This document shows positions 50,150 through 61,127 of a DNA stretch of 64,000 bases, piece by piece (positions within the stretch are counted from its first letter, which is position 1; the number at the start of each line of letters is the position of its first letter). Origin of the DNA: Panax quinquefolius. Taxonomy: Eukaryota; Streptophyta; Magnoliopsida; Apiales; Araliaceae. The stretch lies in the NCBI GenBank assembly GCA_020205615.1, contig CM035166.1:82141135-82205134 (forward strand), in the 5' to 3' direction. Below the pieces are notes generated by a model. It made no database searches. It had not been told where the DNA came from and was given only the letters and a program-made list of their open reading frames with translations. The position numbers were made by a program, and so were the translations under genes.

Positions 50150-52290
50150 CTCTTCTTCTCTAAGTGGCGATTATCCTGTACATTGGATAAGCTTTAGTTA
50201 ATGGATATGTAATGTTGTTCATGAGAGTCCACTATCTCTATAGTGATTTCCCATCTTTCAATGATTCTAATAATCAAATGAAAGTGCCACAACACATGTT
50301 TAGATCCAAGATGAGACTTAGGAACTATTCTAGTTACGTAATGAACTTTAATCCAAACAATCAACTTGTAGACTTCATTTATAGCTATATACTTTGTCTT
50401 TATCACTAAACCAAAGAACTCTTTTTTGTTTGGAACCTTTCCAATTCAACGCACCATTTTCATGGTAACACTTTACCTTAAAGTGGATTTTTCATCATCT
50501 TGGTCTGCGTCGAAAAACTTGAGTCTGTTAAGCCCTCTAGTTTTAATTCGGACCCACCATGAATATGATCACATCCTTAGTCTTGGGTTAAGAACTTTAA
50601 GATGTTTTTCAACGACTCACAGTGAACTTCTCCAATATATGGTGATCAACATCGGTCTCGTACATTTCATTGCATACATGATTGTCACTCATGCGACCTC
50701 TCTTTTCAGAGTCTGTGGGGACTATTAAAGAGATACACTCCATAGCTCATCGACATGAGACATCTCTTGGAGTTTGCCATGCTAAGCGACTTTAGCATCA
50801 AATGAATATCGTTCCTTGGGTTAAGTTGAGCATCCTCTTAAATCTATCTATATAGATTTTTATCCCCAATTAAGATACTCTTCCCAATCATTCATGGAGG
50901 AATGTTTAGACAACTTTATCTTTCTTGATTGTAGCATTGGTATGTAATTCCTCATCCGTAGTATATCAACATATAATACTAGAAATTTCACGACGCTCCA
51001 TTCTTATTTTGATAAAATCCTTTTTTGTACACGAACTAGAAGTCTTACCTCATCGAATGTAACTCATCGTATGTTTCTGGATCATCATCTTCTATGATGT
51101 GTACCTCATCATCATCATCCATGATGAATCCATACCTCCCTAGGTATCTTTGGTACTATTTATTCGATTTATGATTGGGTTGTGGTACAATAGGTACATC
51201 TGAGGTTCCTCTTATTTGACTTATAGTGTTTTGTGGTTCTTGAACTCTTTCAAGATCTATTATCCTCCCACTAGCCCCTTTTAATGATAAACACCTTTAT
51301 CTTAGAAGGCAGCGTGTTTCATAACAAACACCTTTTGCTAAGTAGGATTATAGAACATATACCCTAAACTTACTTTAGGATGTCCCACAAATCTGTACTT
51401 GTCAAATCTTGTCCCAAGCTTATCCTTTGAAACCTTTTCACATAAGTTGGACAACCCCTTATCTTAACATACTTAAGATTAGGAATCCTCCCTATCCATA
51501 ACTTTTATGGAGTCTTTAAATGGATTTTGAGGTTACCATTTTCAGTAGATATGTCGTGACCATTTCTAGGACATTATCCTGAAGGATCTTTGGAATGTCG
51601 GTAAAATTATTATGGACCGCACCATGTCCAACAAGGTATGATTTTTCCTTCGGATACATCAATCAATTATTATGTATCGAGAGGCGTCCATTATGAGAAA
51701 ACCATTTGAGATGATCTAGAAACTTATTGCACAAGTATTCCTTCCTTGATCCAATCAAAGAATCTTAATACTTTTGCCAATTTGTTTCATTTCTGAATTC
51801 TTTGAACCTTTCAAATAATTCACACTTGTATTTCAACAAATACATACATTCAACTCTTTGAATGATCATCTCCTTTTCTTATACTAATTTGTTCAATATG
51901 CAAAATTATTTTTTCATGTAAATCAAGTATACAAAATCCATTAAGTAATATTTCGGTTCTATACAAAACATTATTATTATAAATAGAACAACAATTGTTC
52001 TTAATTATAATACCAAAAATTTTATTGTCCAACAATAAAATGGAAATAATGTTTCTAACAAGAATTGGAATACAATAACAACTTATTGACTTAATAGATT
52101 TGCCGTAGGCATCTGCTAAACTATAAGTTTCTATGGCTAATGCAGCAACCTTTGCTTCATTTTCCACACATAGGATTACTTATATTTGTTTAGCTTTCCA
52201 CTTCTGCTTGGTCCTTCATAAATCTATATTTATGATAACCAAAGTCGGTATCCAATACCCAAGTAGAACCTTGACTTAAAGAAAAATTTA
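50150..52290 (-). pseudogene. pol: Copia inner element pol pseudogene (protease, integrase, RT, RNase H)
   Basis: Right to left on the minus strand. Protease: STWVLDT at about 52247-52267, with D-T-G worn to DTD. The protease to pre-integrase region is open at 51850-52167 (VAALAIETYSL, VRNIISILLLDNK, IIKNNCCSIYNNN). Integrase is only pieces (FKEFRNE near 51800). The integrase/RT linker is clear (KVSLGYMFYNP near 51370-51400). RT has LVLYVD at about 50961-50990. RNase H is open at 50194-50406 (KTKYIAINEVYK, SKHVLWHFHLIIRIIER). Intact elements of this type encode one polyprotein. Here stops and frame changes break every domain. Confidence 0.88.
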
Positions 52291-52299
52291 TTTCAATCA

Positions 52300-53136
52300 T
52301 GAACAAATTTGTATTTATAACCAAAACTTCACTAAGCTTCTTTGGTTAGCCTCTGCAAGATGCTTCTGCAGTTTCTTTCCAGTGTCCAGGCTTATTGCAG
52401 TGGAAGCAAACTCCTTTGCTATCCGTATCAGTTTTGTTCTTATTATCCTTTGTTTACGCCTTTCTATATACCTTCTTTGAATCGTTCTTCTTTTCAGAAG
52501 ATCCTTTGGCCCCTACCAGTAAGACTTGATCTTTCTTGGTTGGAAAGTGACTCTCAACATTTTTCAATATGTTAAGCAAATCGGCGAGAGGCGATATCTA
52601 GCTTGTTCATATGAAAAATTCACAACAATTGTGAAAGGAGTCCAGGGAGTGAGTGCAAGATCAAATCTTAGCTCAACTCTCCATCCATGACAAAACCAGT
52701 TATCCTAATTGATCAATCAAATTGATTATGTTTAGAACTTTTTATGCATCTTTATAGTGCCATTGGCCATTCTAGATCGGAAGAGCTCCTTAGATATCTC
52801 GATATCTATCGCCCCTACTTTCCTCACCATCAACTACTTGATGTGCGGGGAATATAGTAGGAGCATCCATAGTTTCATCTTGTATTTGAAGCTCGTTACT
52901 CGTGGATGCGAGCATGATGCATTGAGCTAATTGTGCATCATCTTGCCACTTTCTAAAAGTAGCAATCTCTTCCTCGAGGCATTATCTCGCAACCATTGCG
53001 AGGATAGGCGTATTAAGGACATAAGATAGCTTTTCGACTATGAGAACTATTCTCAAATTCCTTAACCAATCCATTTAATTGATGCAGTTAATTTAGCATC
53101 TAATATGCTTTCAAAGATGATAGTAATTTTAGACAT
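52300..53136 (-). pseudogene. gag: Copia inner element gag pseudogene
   Basis: A likely start ATG is at 53136 (MSKITIIFES). The N-terminal part contains DWLRNLRIVL and EKLSYVLNTP at about 53070-53000, the usual copia gag signature. Then KWQDDAQLAQCIMLASTSNE lies near 52900. A CCHC-type knuckle, CFHCNKPGHWKETA, lies at about 52366-52408; the last position reads A in this frame, and a cysteine follows in a shifted frame. Gag binds and packages the element RNA. At least three frame changes are present. Confidence 0.85.
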
Positions 53137-53342
53137 TGTAAAATTACGTAAATGAATTTGTAATTAACAACATTTTAACATACATTCTTTTATTAATTAC
53201 CAAAATAATTTAGGTCTTGTTTTAAATTGGTATCTCCCACTATTTTCTTCAAACTATATTACCCTCACTTATATAGTAGTTAAGCAAAATCTAATTAAAG
53301 ATTTGCTAGTGAGAATAAGGATCCCATTTCAAATGTATATAG

Positions 53343-53637
53343 CCTTGTGGTGACACAACAAACTATATATAAATAAATAGGTAGACAACTTTTGTCAATT
53401 ACATCAACTATGCAACTCCTTGTATTTTGCCTCTTAGATTATTTTGATCAGTGGTGGCACATCCGAATCAAAATTATCCAAGTTAAGTCCAACCTAGCAC
53501 TCCATATATTCAAAAAAGAAAATATCATCCTTGTGGTGACACAACAAAACAATATTGTTCAATTTTCTTTATAAGCATCAAATGTGATAAATTAACATCT
53601 TAAATACTTAATACTTGCCTTGTGGTGACACAACAAA
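53343..53637 (-). repeat. Three copies of a 20-base motif in the copia leader
   Basis: ccttgtggtgacacaacaaa occurs at 53343-53362, 53529-53548 and 53618-53637. The same three occur in the outer element leader at 58063, 58254 and about 58343. Each holds a small inverted repeat: TTGTG and CACAA around four bases. Confidence 0.75.
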
Positions 53638-54420
53638 CTCATATTAAATATTTAATACTCTATTAATTTTATCATGCTAGAAGGCTTGACGTTCGATATT
53701 CCAAATATCTTTGAACGCTTAGGACTTAATATAAAAAATTGAGGGTTTGTTATTAATTTGTCTCATCTTGTTTTAAGCGTATGCATATATATATAAAATA
53801 CGCGTCATATTAATGAACATGCGAAGCATGTTTGCATAATATATAATATATATAATATATAATATATATAGTATAAGCATACATATAGAATACTATATTC
53901 TACTACGGATTGATTATGGACTTTTATTCTAGTTTGGTTCACTAGAGCCACCAAGTGAACCAAAAGGTCAAACCCTAGGGGTGCAAGAAATAATATTTAA
54001 ATATAACTATTACATTTAAACCGGGGCTCCATTACAAATGGGTCTTCAAGCACTTCTTGCTCCTTGATCTCCAATTCTTCAAAATTAATTCTAACTTTTC
54101 TATTACAAAACTATTTAAAATAAATAGAAACCTTGATCGTGATCGAGGGAAGTACATAGGAGGAGATAGAATTTACATTAAGAAAAATTAGAGAAGGCGA
54201 GGTACGTGAGAACCCCATTTAATAAAACCCATACATTCATGCATCCAACTAAAATAAAATCCAATCACATTGGTCGATAGTCCATTAATCAATCCCATTT
54301 ATTATCATACACATCACCATATGCATCAATAAATAACATTCATCTCATGAATAATAAACATTTAATATATATATTGATATCATTTAATGGGCAAATTTAG
54401 TTAGTATAAAAATCATTTTG

Positions 54421-54579
54421 AATCAAAATAAACTCCTTTATTTTAATCCAAATTTAAATCAAAATAAAACTATTTTATTTTAATTTATCCAATTTTGAAT
54501 AAAATAAACTATTTTATTTTAATCAAAATTTTAATCAAAATAAACTCCTTTATTTTAATTAATTATGGAATCCAATTCC

Positions 54580-54611
<32 letters not shown>

Positions 54612-54895
54612 CTTTAATTAAAATAAACTCTTTTATTTTAATTAATTATGGAATCCAATTCCATGTAATAAAAAATCTTTTATTAAAGGAAACACGGATA
54701 TTCTTTCCTATTCACAAATAAACTCCTTTATTTTGAATAATATGAAATCTTATTTCATATTTAAATAAACTCCTTTATTTAAGGAAAATATGGATTTTCT
54801 TTCCTATTCACAAATAAACTCCTTTATTTTGAATAATATGAAATCTTATTTCATATCTAAATAAACTCCTTTATTTAAGGAAAGATCAATCTCAA
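54421..54895 (-). repeat. Chain of perfect stem-loops with recurring small loops
   Basis: Plus-strand loops: CTCC at 54433-54436, 54545-54548, 54723-54726 and 54770-54773; CTCT at 54628-54631 with 14-bp arms; CTT at 54749-54751 with 9-bp arms (ATATGAAAT and ATTTCATAT); CCA between TATGGAAT and ATTCCATA (twice). Arms are perfectly complementary and differ between hairpins. In the sense RNA the main loop is GGAG. The equivalent chains are 59140-59530 and 63715-64000 (the latter inverted). Confidence 0.75.
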
Positions 54896-55059
54896 CTCCA
54901 ATTAGTTATCATGGAATCCAATTTCAACTCTAATTAGTTAGCATGAAATTCTAATTTTAAAATTAAAATAAATATTTTTATTTTAAGATTTAAAATAAAT
55001 TAAAATTTTTTATTTTAAAATTAAAATAAATATTTTATTTTAATTTTAAAATAAAATAA

Positions 55060-55110
55060 AATATTAAAATATATATATAATATATTTATATATATATATA
55101 TATAATTAAT

Positions 55111-55165
<55 letters not shown>

Positions 55166-55202
55166 TATATATATATATATATTGAATATATATATATATA
55201 TG
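55060..55202. repeat. Long (AT)n microsatellite in the copia leader
   Basis: Nearly uninterrupted AT/TA repeats with a few breaks. The minus-strand open frame over it (55021-55248) encodes only I/Y repeats and is not a gene. A shorter version is at 59735-59780. Confidence 0.9.
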
Positions 55203-55335
55203 GTAACATAGCATTATTTTGATAATCCCGCCATGCATGCATATCCATTTATTTCGTGAGTCTTGTATATATAATATATATATCCCATATTATAAAATAT
55301 TTTTAGCAAAAAAATAAGAGATTGCCATCATTCTG

Positions 55336-55370
<35 letters not shown>

Positions 55371-55630
55371 CAAAAATTAGTGCGGTAGAAATTTTGCAAT
55401 GCATTTCGATGATCTTCCACATTAAAACCTGACTTACTATGGAAGAGAAAGTTTGATCGCGAATTTTTTTTTTTCAAAAGTTGCCAAATTTTTAATTAAT
55501 GAAAAAAAAATTTTTTTTTTTTTTTTTTTTATTAAATTTTATACAATAAAATTATGCCCAATTAAATTGTTCTAAACACATATCAATATAATATCAAATT
55601 AAAACAATTAATAATTCGCATAAAGGTTTG

Positions 55631-55643
55631 GCTCGATGCCACT
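55631..55643 (-). other. Copia inner element primer-binding site
   Basis: The complement gctcgatgccact adjoins LTR3. The intact form of the family, TGGCATCAGAGCC, is at 60181-60194 (complement ggctctgatgcca). The primer is inferred to be initiator tRNA-Met with one variant base. The T of CTG is lost here. Confidence 0.7.
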
Positions 55644-55644
55644 T

Positions 55645-57518
55645 TGTTAGGTTTGTAATATTCATAATGCAATCAAATTGCATAAAAAGTGCGAGCGTGT
55701 AAAATCGAGTTTAAAAAATTTACAAACCATATACGGATCACCCTTTATGCACAATTATTAATTAAACGAAAAAGATATGAAGAATAAATCATACCCTTGA
55801 AGATCGAGCTTCCTCGGTACAAGTTCACCTCCAATCCTTTTCGCGTTCAACTTGAATCCACGGGTTTGGTTCCTTCCTTTGATCAACGTTAGCCACCCAA
55901 TGTTTGGCCTCAGAGGTGATCCACCAAGGAAGAAGAAAATTCAAGAAGAAGGGTGGTTGGCTAAACCCTAGTTTTCTATCTCTATAGAAAAGGTGTACTC
56001 TCCCAACAATTGGAATTATTAGTATGTTGTTAAAGTCAACAACCATCCACCCATAATAAGACTCCTCTTATTTATAGATGTGGGCAACCCACCTTAACAA
56101 TTAAGGAATTGGGTTTTAATTAATTAAATTCTTTTAATTAATTAAGCTCCCTAATCTTATTAGGGATAATTAATTAAACTCCTTTAACTAATTTTCCTCC
56201 TAATCCAATTAGAGAATAAATGAGAGTACTTATATTAAATTAATTCCTAAACTCTTTTAGAAATTAAAATAATAATAATTGTAATAATATTAATAAGACT
56301 CCTCTTATTAATTTATATTTAATATTTCTAAAATATTAAATAATAAATATTAAGCTATTTAATTTATTCTATCACCATAGATTAAATTAAATATACTTAA
56401 CATATTATTACGATTATGCCATTAACTTCTTAAATAATTATTCTTCCTTTTATGGTGTGACCCTTTAGGTTCTCCATATTAAACTAGGTTGTGAATAAAT
56501 CAATTAGAACAATTCTAATCTTATTTAAATAAATAAATTAAACAATTAATTTATTTAAATAATATTTATTCTACAATAGGATAAGCCTCCCTAGCGATCA
56601 ACGACTTTCCAGATAATATAGATTTCAACATTAATCATTAAAGAACCTTTGAGTAAATAGTTACTATGTACAATTCAATCCTTCCACCATACAATGTCCC
56701 AATTAAATATAAGACATGGAATTATTGTCAAGTCTTATTTTATTTAATTATATGTATTTCGATCCTTAAATGCACAACTCAAATAATGCAAATTAGAAAC
56801 TCCTTTCTAATTTCATTCTCGCTTTAACCAAGGACTCTTGGGTTGTCATTTATCGAATCACATGGGACATTTCTCTTCTTTTATTAGAAGTGGTAGATTC
56901 TTTATTGATCATACATTATCTCCATGTACAACTTATTATACCCAAGCATACCCTTTGATATACCCTAAGGGTCTTAAGGAATAAGTCAAAGTATAACTCA
57001 TCATACACAAGATACTATGATGATCTCAAGTCCAAGGATTACTTGTACTACTATCACTACTGAGAATTCCTATTGGATGATGCAAATAAAACTCCATTAG
57101 GTATTCCTTAGCGAGCCAGCGTTCAAATGAACTTATTCTCTAATAAGCACCTACATACTTGCTTTAGTGTCTCCACACAAATGATCGTGAGATCAATCAT
57201 CCTCATCCAATGAGCAAGCAACGTATGTACCAATCTATCCGGATTCACTAATCCCCAATTTAGTAATCCAATGATTGGGAACTATTTTAGTTTTAAGCTT
57301 TCAAAGAATTTAGATCTCATTAGAATGATCATCATCATTATTCTAAAAGCATTGCTTAAAACTACATGGGTTTATCACATATATATAAGATTACAAGTAT
57401 AAAGATCGTGTAGATAATTAAAAGTCTTTAATAAATTAATACTTTTTAATAAATGAATAAGATTGTTACAAAGTATATGCTTTATCATCAAAATGATAAT
57501 ATTGTGTATACTACTTTC
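55645..57518 (-). mobile_element. Copia inner element, 5' LTR (LTR3, subtype B)
   Basis: 1.87 kb, from TGTTAGGTTTG (55645) to about CTACTTTC (57518); the terminal A is not clear. It is subtype B like LTR2, supporting that these two LTRs belong to one inner element. The last 150 bases (57370-57518) are noticeably more diverged than the rest. Stem-loops include one with arms AAATTAGAAA and TTTCTAATTT around CTCC (56790-56813). Confidence 0.85.
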
Positions 57519-58507
57519 TTCAGTGCAAGATCAAATCTTCACTCATATAGAGCATCCATAGTTTCAGTGTCTAATCGATCCCAAATTCAAGCTCAATACT
57601 CACGGATTCTAGATCGAATTAGATCCTGATGCATCGATAATCAGGCATCATCTCTGCCTACTTTCTAAAAGTAGCAATTTCATCTCTTCCTCGTGAGGCA
57701 TGATTGTCTGCAACCATTTCTAAAAGTGGATAGCGAGGATATGAGGACATAAGATAGCTTTTCACCATGAGAACTATTCTCAAATTCCTTAACCAATCCG
57801 TTTAATTGGCCCCGTTAATTTAGCATCTAATATGTTTTAAATGATAGTAATTTTAGACATTGTAAAATTTTGTAAATGAATTTGTATTTAACAACATTTT
57901 AACATACATTCTTTTATTAATTACCAAAATAATTTAGGTCTTGTTTTAAATTGGTATCTCCCACTATTTTCTTCAAACTATATTACCTCACTTATATAGT
58001 TAAGCAAAATCTAATTAAAGATTTGCTAGTGAGAATAAGGATCCCATTTCAAATGTATATAGCCTTGTGGTGACACAACAAACTATATATATAAATAAAT
58101 AGGTAGACAACTTTTGTCAATTACATCAACTATGCAACTCCTTTTATTTTGCCTCTTAGATTATTTTTGATCAAGTGGTGGCACATCCGAATCAAAATTA
58201 TCCAAGTTAAGTCCGAACCTAGCACTCCATATATTCAAAAAAGAAAATATCATCCTTGTGGTGACACAACAACACAATATTGTTCAATTTTCTTTATAAG
58301 CATCAAATGTGATAAATTAACATCTTAAATACTTAATACTTGCCTGTGGTGACACAACAAACTCATATTAAATATTTAATACTCTATTAATTTTATCATG
58401 CTAGAATATGACGCTCGATATTCCAAATATCTTTGAACGCTTAGGACTTAAATATGAAAAATATTTGAGGGTTTGTTATTAATTTGTCTCATCTTGTTTT
58501 TACATGC

Positions 58508-58539
<32 letters not shown>

Positions 58540-59732
58540 CGTATATATTAATTAATATGCTAAGCATGTTTGCATAATATATAATATATATAGTATAAGC
58601 ATGCACATATAGAATACTATATTCTACCCGGATTGATTATGGACTTTTATTCTAGTTTGGTTCACTAGAGCCACCAAGTGAACCAAAAGGTCAAACCCTT
58701 GGGGGTGCAAGAAATAATATTTAAATATAACTATTACATTTAAACCCGGGCTCCATTACAAACCGGGTCTTCACGCGCTCCTTGCTCCTTGATCTCCAAT
58801 TCTTCAAAATTAATTCTAACTATTCCTATTACAAAACTATTTAAAATAAATAGAAACCTTGATCTAGATCGAGGGAAGTACATAGGAGGAGATAGAATTT
58901 ACATTAAGAAAAATTAGAGAAGGCAGGTGCATGACCCCATTTAATAAAACTCATACATTTATGCATCCAACTAAAATAAAATCCAATCATATTGGTCAAT
59001 AGTCCATAATCAATCCCATTTATTATCATACACATCACCATATGCATCAATAAATAACATTCATCTCATGAATAATAAACATTAAATATATATATTGATA
59101 TCATTTAATGGGCAAATTTAGTTAGTATAAAATCTAATTTTGAATCAAAATAAACTCCTTTATTTTAATCCAAATTTAAATCAAAATAAAACTATTTTAT
59201 TTTAATTTATCCAATTTTGAATAAAATAAACTATTTTATTTTAATCAAAATCTTTAATCAAAATAAACTCCTTTATTTTAATTAATTATGGAATCCAATT
59301 CCAAAAAAAAAATTACTCCTTTATTAAAGGAAACACGGATTCTTTTTTCTTTCTATTCACAAATAAACTCCTTTATTTTGAATAATATGAAATCTTATTT
59401 CATATCTAAATAAACTCCTTTATTTAAGGAAATTAGGATTTCTTCCTATTCACAAATAAACTCTTTTATTTTGAATAATATGAAATCTTATTTCATATCT
59501 AAATAAACTCCTTTATTTAAGGAAATATGGATTCAATTTCAACTCCAATTAGTTATCATGGAATCCAATTCCAACTCTAATTAGTTAGCATGAAATTTAA
59601 TTTTAAAATTAAAATAAACCTTTTATTTTAAGATTAAAATAAATATTTTATTTTAAAATTAAAATAAATATTTTATTTTAAAATTAAAATAAACTTTTAT
59701 TTTAATTATATATTATTAAAAATATATATATG

Positions 59733-59782
<50 letters not shown>

Positions 59783-60180
59783 CGTGGATCAAGAGGAATT
59801 TCCATCGATTGTAACTTTGCTTTTCCATCGATCCAGAATTTTAAGCATTATATATATATTATGTTATACATGAAACTTTCTTGATTTCCGTGAATAATTA
59901 AAGCTCCTCGTAATTTTTTAGTGCAATTTGATGCTAAGAATAGAATCATGTATAATATATATTTCAATATACATATAATGCTTTTTTCTTTAATAAGAAT
60001 CATATATATACATGATTCATGTATCAGAGCTTACAATATTCGGTAATCAAAAAAAATTCAGGATTACCGATTTTTTTTTTTAATAAATTTTATACAACAA
60101 AATTAAGCCCAATTAAATTGTTCTAAACACATATCAATATACATATCAAATTAAAACAATTAATAATTCGCATAAAGGTT
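57519..60180 (-). mobile_element. Copia outer element, gag start fragment and leader
   Basis: The left part (57519-57850) resembles the N-terminal gag region of the inner element (52860-53136), with many differences and no long open frame. The rest is the leader, aligning with 53137-55620. It holds the three 20-base motifs, the stem-loop chain (59140-59530) and an (AT)n tract (59735-59780). No pol is present on this side because it lies in 45356-48237, beyond the inner element. Confidence 0.78.
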
Positions 60181-60195
60181 TGGCTCTGATGCCAC
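60181..60195 (-). other. Copia outer element primer-binding site, intact
   Basis: The complement tggctctgatgccac adjoins the LTR start at 60196. In sense this is GTGGCATCAGAGCCA, a plant LTR-element primer site for tRNA-Met with one variant base. Confidence 0.8.
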
Positions 60196-61127
60196 TGTTA
60201 GGTTTGTAATATTCATGAACGTAATCAAATTGCAAAAATAAGCGGAAACGTGTAAAAATCAGAGTTTAAAATTTTTACAAACCATATACCCGGATCACCC
60301 TTTATGCACAATTATTAATTAAACGAAAAGATATGAAGAACAAGAATTATACCTTGAAGATTCGAGCTTCCTCAAGTACAAGTTCACCTCCAAATCTTTT
60401 TCGCTCAACTTGAATCCACCGGGTTTGGTTCCTTCCTTTGATCAACGTTAGCCACCCAAATGTTTGGCCCTCAGAGGTGATCCACCAAGGAATAATAAAG
60501 ATTCAAGAAAATGGGTGGTTTATTAAACCCTAGTTTTTCTATCTCTATAGAAAAGAGCGCATTCTCCAATTTTTGGAATAACGATATATTTGATATCCGA
60601 TATAAGACTCCTCTTATAAAGATATTATGTCACCCTATTTTAATTAAAATAAGGTATTATTTATTTAATTAAACTCTTTTAATTAAATGGGCTCCCTAAT
60701 CTTATTAGGGATAATTAATTAAACTCCTTTAACTAATTTTCCTTCCTAATCCAATTAGGAATAAATGAGAGTACTTATATTAAATTAATTCCTAAACTCT
60801 TTTAGAAATTAAAATAATAATAATAATTGTAATAATATTAATAAGACTCCTCTTATTAATTTATATTTAATATTTCTAAAATATATGATTGGGAACTATT
60901 TTAGTTTTAAGCTTTCAAGAATTTAGATCTCATTAGAATGATCATCATCATTATTCTAAAAGCATTGCTTAAAACTATGGGTTTATCACATATTATAAAA
61001 CAAAGATCATGTAGATAATTAAAAGCCTTTAATAAATTAATACTTTTTATTAATAAATGAATAATATTGTTACAAAGTATATGCTTTATCATCAAACATG
61101 ATCGGGTTTGTGTGCATATTACTTTCA
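60196..61127 (-). mobile_element. Copia outer element, 5' LTR with internal deletion (LTR4, subtype A)
   Basis: Both ends are present (TGTTAGGTTTG at 60196, ATTACTTTCA at 61127), but about 930 bases are missing at 60880-60887, where tctaaaatat joins atgattggg. Subtype A (gatatccgatataagactcc) matches LTR1, so LTR1 and LTR4 are the pair of the outer element. After the end, the plus-strand LTR resumes with attgc, close to the gttgc that precedes LTR1. Confidence 0.85.

Larger units (their letters stand above)
53137..55630 (-). mobile_element. Copia inner element leader (primer site to gag), ~2.5 kb non-coding
   Basis: No protein similarity is visible between the primer site and gag. In sense order it holds T/A homopolymer runs (55337-55367, 55500-55530), long (AT)n tracts (55060-55200), a chain of perfect short stem-loops (about 54420-55060), a central unique part (53640-54400) and three copies of a 20-base motif (53343, 53529 and 53618). 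It aligns with 57840-60180 of the outer element and, inverted, with 63485-64000. Such a long leader is more than a primer-site spacer needs and may carry packaging or translation signals; that is inference. Confidence 0.8.

Noticed and set aside
55021..55248. 75-codon frame rich in I and Y
   Set aside because: It is a translation of the (AT)n microsatellite.
43490..61127. LTR-LTR-LTR-LTR chain produced only by unequal recombination
   Set aside because: The two LTR subtypes pair as outer (A) and inner (B), and the outer gag and pol lie on opposite sides of the inner element, so nested insertion explains most of it. Recombination may still have altered the inner junctions.
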